From Phycisphaerae bacterium (GTDB taxonomy: Bacteria; Planctomycetota; Phycisphaerae; Sedimentisphaerales; SM23-30), in the NCBI GenBank assembly GCA_021736565.1, contig JAIPFO010000003.1, positions 1 through 27,101 of the forward strand: DNA of 27,101 nucleotides. Reading direction: 5' to 3'. The position numbers and the translations under genes were made by a program. Positions 24,105 to 27,101 of the stretch are shown here, one piece after another (position 1 is the first letter of the stretch; every line of letters begins with the position of its first letter). The notes under the pieces were generated by a model, which saw nothing but the letters and a program-made list of their open reading frames with translations, was not told where the DNA came from and searched no databases.

Positions 24105-24132
24105 CTAAAGACGCGGCATGTCACGTCTCTAC
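24105..24132. repeat. GAGACG-type palindromic intergenic repeat
   Basis: CTAAAGACGCGGCATG followed by TCACGTCTCTAC reads as an imperfect palindrome (AGACG to CGTCT around CATG). It resembles the GTAGAGACG...CGTCTCTAC palindromes scattered between genes of many environmental bacteria. It lies between the convergent LolA-like and dapB genes. Confidence 0.55.
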
Positions 24133-24159
24133 GAGAGTGTCTGGCAACCCTTTCCTTAT

Positions 24160-24951
24160 TTAAAGGCCCAGTACATCGAACATGGTATAGTATCCTGCGG
24201 GTTTTTTGGAGAGCCATTTGGCAGCGTGCAGTGCGCCGCGTACAAAGGTGTCCCGACTGTGTGCCCGATGGCGTAGTTCGATGGTCTCACCGAGCGCCGA
24301 ATACATGATGCTATGCTCGCCCACGATATCGCCTGCCCGCACCGCGTGCATGCCGATGGTTTTATCTTCACGCAAGGCTTCTTTACCATCCCGGCCGTTG
24401 GTGATGCATTGGGGGAACGGCCAGTCTTTGGCCTCTGCGATATGCCGGCCGAGTTCGAGGGCGGTTCCGCTGGGCGCGTCGCGTTTAAACCGATGGTGAT
24501 GTTCAATACATTCGATATCGTAATTATCACCCAGGGCCTTTGCCACCTGTCCCACCAGCTTAAAGAGCAAATTAACTCCCAGGGACATATTGGCGCCCAG
24601 TAATACCGGGGCGGTTTTGCTGGCCTGTTTTAAAATAGCCACTTCGTCCGGTGACAGTCCTGTGGTCCCCACGACCCAGGGCACATTGTTATCACTGCAA
24701 TATTTTGCCCGATCAGAAATCTTATCGGGCAGGGCGAAGTCAATAATTACATCCGGTTTGGTGGTTATTGTATCGCTGACCGGTACCGACAGGTCGCCGA
24801 CACCCGCCAGTACACCGATGTCCTGGCCGACCAGGGTATTCCCGGCCGCTTCAATGGCCCCTGCAATTTCAAAATGACCTGATTCCAAGGCTAATGCAAC
24901 AATTCGTCGTCCCATTCGGCCACCGGCACCTATAACACATAACTTTAACAT
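24160..24951 (-). CDS. dapB: 4-hydroxy-tetrahydrodipicolinate reductase
   Basis: 263 residues, the normal DapB size. The enzyme reduces 4-hydroxy-tetrahydrodipicolinate with NAD(P)H on the route to diaminopimelate and lysine. Seen: nucleotide-binding GAGGRMG (9-14 region), VVGTTGLSPDE (93-103), and the signature EHHHRFKRDAPSGTAL (150-165) with the catalytic His and Lys. I start at MLKLCVIGAGG because TAGGA lies about nine bases upstream; 22 further in-frame codons upstream overlap the end of thrC. It begins 28 bases after thrC, so the two are surely one transcript. Confidence 0.97.
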   Translation of the reverse strand: MLKLCVIGAGGRMGRRIVALALESGHFEIAGAIEAAGNTLVGQDIGVLAGVGDLSVPVSDTITTKPDVIIDFALPDKISDRAKYCSDNNVPWVVGTTGLSPDEVAILKQASKTAPVLLGANMSLGVNLLFKLVGQVAKALGDNYDIECIEHHHRFKRDAPSGTALELGRHIAEAKDWPFPQCITNGRDGKEALREDKTIGMHAVRAGDIVGEHSIMYSALGETIELRHRAHSRDTFVRGALHAAKWLSKKPAGYYTMFDVLGL

Positions 24952-24979
24952 TTTATTATTCCTATCGTGTCTTTGTAAA

Positions 24980-26326
24980 TTAATGTCGCAATTTTTCAAT
25001 AATTGCATCAATATCATTTTCCACTTCGATCGGTTTATTTGAGAACGTCGTTTCTGCCTCGATATGATAGTTCACTGTTACACTGGGGTCTTTGAGTTGA
25101 TGGCCGGTCAGGATGCAGACGGCCGATTCATTGGTGTCAATAATCCCTTGTTCTCTCAATCGCTTCAAACCCGCCACTGAGGCCGCTGATGCCGGTTCAC
25201 AACCGAGCCCATGCTTTCCGATAATCGCCTTGGCGTGGAGAATGTCCTCATCGGAAACCTCCCGCACCACGCCATTGCAGACCTCTAACGCTCGCAAGCA
25301 TTTTTTCAGGTTCACCGGCCGGGATATTTCAATGGCCGTGGCGATTGTTTTTGGTCTGTAGTTTTCAGCATCCAGTTTGGCAAAATACGCGTCTATCGTT
25401 TCATTATCAACATCGCCGCCATTGAAGCGAACGCCTATATTCTCATAAAGGTCAAAGAGCGTGTTGGCCCCGGTGGCATTGATAATCGCCAGCCGTGGGA
25501 TTTTATCGATCAGCCCGAGTTCCTTGAGTTCCATGAATGCCTTGCCAAAGGCACTGCTGTTGCCGAGGTTGCCGCCGGGGACGATAATCCAGTCGGGCAC
25601 CTGCCAGTTGAGTTTCTCCAGTACGCGGAACATGATGGTCTTTTGGCCTTCCAGCCGGAAGGGGTTCAGCGAGTTCACCAGGTAAAGTTTCTCACGGGCA
25701 GCGACCTCTTTGACCTGCCGCATGCAGTCGTCGAAATCTCCTTTGACCTGGATCGTCCGGGCACCGTAGTCCAACGCCTGGCTGAGTTTGCCATAGGCGA
25801 TTCGTCCGGACCCGATAAAGACCGATCCCTTCATCCCGCAGGAATGGGCGTAGAGTGCCAGGGACGCCGATGTGTTACCGGTTGAGGCACAAATGGCGTG
25901 TTTGGCTCCTACCATTTTGGCATGGCTAAAGGCCCCGGTCATGCCGTTATCTTTAAAGGACCCGCTGGGATTCATTCCTTCATATTGCAAATAAACTTTC
26001 CCGGCAGCGATGTCTACATAGTTGCCCACCCCGTCATTTTGCTGTAAGAGTGTCTGGCCTTCACCGATGGTGACACAATATTGCTCATCACAAAACGGCA
26101 GCAACTCGCGAAACCGCCACACGCCGGAAAAATCCAGCGGATTATTTCGGGTCGCCCAGCGTTTCTCAAACCACGAGAGGCTGTCGGGCACATCAAGCTT
26201 ATCCCAATTGTAGCGGGCATCCAGGAGGTCCCCGCAGGCGGGGCACGAAAATAAAGCCTGCTCAATGCCAAAAGTTGCCTGGCATTTATTATTTAAACAC
26301 TGCTGGTAACGCAAGTTATCACTCAC
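24980..26326 (-). CDS. thrC: Threonine synthase
   Basis: About 448 residues. The PLP enzyme converts O-phosphohomoserine to threonine. The PLP lysine sits in NPSGSFKDNGM (Lys125), with CASTGNTSASLALYA and the phosphate-binding VPGGNLGNSSAFGKA. An N-terminal zinc-ribbon-like segment (Cys10, Cys15, Cys28, Cys31) resembles that of other fold-type II threonine synthases. I prefer the GTG at 26326, with AGGAG nine bases upstream. An ATG at 26380 and a TTG at 26455 are in frame but lack ribosome sites, and the TTG lies inside a repeat box. It pairs with dapB, joining the threonine and lysine branches of the aspartate family. Confidence 0.93.
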   Translation of the reverse strand: MSDNLRYQQCLNNKCQATFGIEQALFSCPACGDLLDARYNWDKLDVPDSLSWFEKRWATRNNPLDFSGVWRFRELLPFCDEQYCVTIGEGQTLLQQNDGVGNYVDIAAGKVYLQYEGMNPSGSFKDNGMTGAFSHAKMVGAKHAICASTGNTSASLALYAHSCGMKGSVFIGSGRIAYGKLSQALDYGARTIQVKGDFDDCMRQVKEVAAREKLYLVNSLNPFRLEGQKTIMFRVLEKLNWQVPDWIIVPGGNLGNSSAFGKAFMELKELGLIDKIPRLAIINATGANTLFDLYENIGVRFNGGDVDNETIDAYFAKLDAENYRPKTIATAIEISRPVNLKKCLRALEVCNGVVREVSDEDILHAKAIIGKHGLGCEPASAASVAGLKRLREQGIIDTNESAVCILTGHQLKDPSVTVNYHIEAETTFSNKPIEVENDIDAIIEKLRH

Positions 26327-26440
26327 TCGAAACATCTCCTTTAGATGGGCTTCGCCCGTGCTGACTGATGTATTTTTCATTTCAAATCGTCGGAATACTT
26401 TATTGGACGACAGTTTGCCTTTGGTGATTCTGGCTTTTAA

Positions 26441-26455
26441 TTGACGCGGGGTCAA
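26441..26455. repeat. Lone box of the dispersed repeat family
   Basis: TTGACGCGGGGTCAA matches the right-end box and lies about 115 bases upstream of the thrC start. No family core is attached. The remainder of 26456-26529 shows nothing I can name. Confidence 0.5.
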
Positions 26456-26529
26456 TATGGATCAACTGAAAAATTTATACAAAATAACCATGGAAAATCC
26501 AGGCAGAACTTGTGCTGCTTTATCAGGGC

Positions 26530-27101
26530 CTAACCTCTACGTTGTTGATCGGTCGCTTTTTGGAGAATCTGCTTCTCTTTGCGGGTGAGGCTTTGGATTC
26601 CCTGCTGGTGTACTTTAGCAAGGATCCGGTCGATGTCATACTGTAATTCCTGGTCATTCAGTTGTTTACGGTCAATGGCCGAGGCCGTTGATTTGCCCAG
26701 CAATGACTGGAAGTAGGGACGTCCCATTACCCAGATAAATCCTGTGGCCATACCGCCGAGGTGACAGAGGTCGCCACCGGCGTTACCTTCGCCGCCAAGT
26801 ACGCTGAGAAGATAAACAAATGTAAATAGGACGGCCGCAAATCGGATAGGGACCGGGAAGAAAAGCAAAATAACGACAAACTGTGGGAACAGAATTGCAC
26901 AGGCAACCAGTAATCCCAATACACCGCCAGATGCACCGATCAGAAGACCGCCGCCAAGGAGATTCAACGCACTAGTAATGACAAATAACAGGCCACCAAC
27001 AAGACCGCAAGTCAGGTAGAAGGTCAGAAATCTTTTAGTACCCCAACTGCGTTCAAGTGCCGGGCCCAGGAAATATAAACCAATCATATTGAATAAAAGA
27101 T
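26530..27101 (-). CDS. Rhomboid-family intramembrane serine protease (N-terminus cut by the window edge)
   Basis: About 190 C-terminal residues are present; the frame runs to the last base, with LLFNMIGLYFLGPALE at the edge matching the conserved rhomboid segment after the first loop, so the true start is beyond the window. The catalytic Ser lies in LIGASGGVLG and the His in CHLGGMATG, each within a hydrophobic segment; at least four further membrane stretches are visible. A charged cytosolic tail of about 55 residues follows, including IDRILAKVHQQG and LTRKEKQILQKA, similar to tails of other bacterial rhomboids. Rhomboids cut membrane proteins within the bilayer. It ends about 200 bases before the thrC start on the same strand. 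Confidence 0.93.
   Translation of the reverse strand, partial: LLFNMIGLYFLGPALERSWGTKRFLTFYLTCGLVGGLLFVITSALNLLGGGLLIGASGGVLGLLVACAILFPQFVVILLFFPVPIRFAAVLFTFVYLLSVLGGEGNAGGDLCHLGGMATGFIWVMGRPYFQSLLGKSTASAIDRKQLNDQELQYDIDRILAKVHQQGIQSLTRKEKQILQKATDQQRRG

Noticed and set aside
78..26455. The dispersed repeats as a CRISPR array
   Set aside because: Copies are kilobases apart, not regularly spaced, and no cas gene is present.
78..26455. TTGACG of the repeat boxes as -35 promoter elements
   Set aside because: No consistent -10 box lies 16-18 bases downstream in the copies I checked, and most copies are antisense to the adjacent genes.
26327..26455. Threonine synthase starting at the TTG at 26455
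   Set aside because: That TTG lies in a repeat box and has no ribosome site; the GTG at 26326 has AGGAG at good distance and precedes the conserved domain.
1..27101. tRNA or rRNA genes
   Set aside because: Intergenic regions were read on both strands and no cloverleaf or rRNA-like segment was recognised.

Overview
The window looks like a chromosomal segment of a planctomycete, most likely of the class Phycisphaerae. The evidence is a very large secreted protein carrying the planctomycete LEPR-XLL N-terminal motif, a Tat-exported Gfo/Idh/MocA dehydrogenase, a HEAT-repeat protein with two DUF1080 domains, and a Cys-rich YHS lipoprotein. The genus cannot be told from sequence alone. Genes end in TAA, TAG or TGA, so the code is standard with TGA as a stop.

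Layout: 1-69 is the tail of a + strand gene, followed by a hairpin terminator. 229-870 (-) is a metal-binding-type YHS lipoprotein with its own strong promoter. 1355-4824 (-) is the conserved translation operon rpsB-tsf-pyrH-frr, with a promoter upstream of rpsB and a terminator after frr. 5235-10595 (-) is the giant LEPR-XLL surface or secreted protein. 11178-13371 (-) holds a stand-alone dihydrolipoyl dehydrogenase and a DeoR-family repressor. Divergent from the repressor, 14009-20561 (+) carries Gfo/Idh dehydrogenase, TIM-barrel isomerase/hydratase, Tat-exported Gfo/Idh dehydrogenase and HEAT-DUF1080-DUF1080 protein. This set matches the enzyme families of 3-keto-glycoside (oxidise, eliminate, hydrate) carbohydrate breakdown and is probably controlled by the DeoR protein. 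20690-21142 (-) is an rpiB gene with two in-frame TGA codons. 21324-22439 (-) is a Sua5/YrdC-LMW phosphatase fusion, divergent from an apparently leaderless HAD phosphatase (22558-23145, +) and a LolA-like lipoprotein carrier (23249-24046, +). dapB and thrC (24160-26326, -) form an aspartate-family amino acid pair. A rhomboid protease (-) runs off the right edge.

The most striking non-coding signal is a dispersed intergenic repeat family. A typical copy is about 90 bp: a palindromic box close to TTGACGCCAGCGTCAT, a T-rich core, and a second box close to CTTTTGACGCGGGAGTCAT. I count ten copies with both ends or a recognisable core, plus four lone boxes. They lie almost only between genes. Nine of the ten oriented copies point the same way whatever the direction of the neighbouring genes, and one sits directly at the rpsB stop codon inside the rpsB-tsf operon. 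I do not recognise this family.
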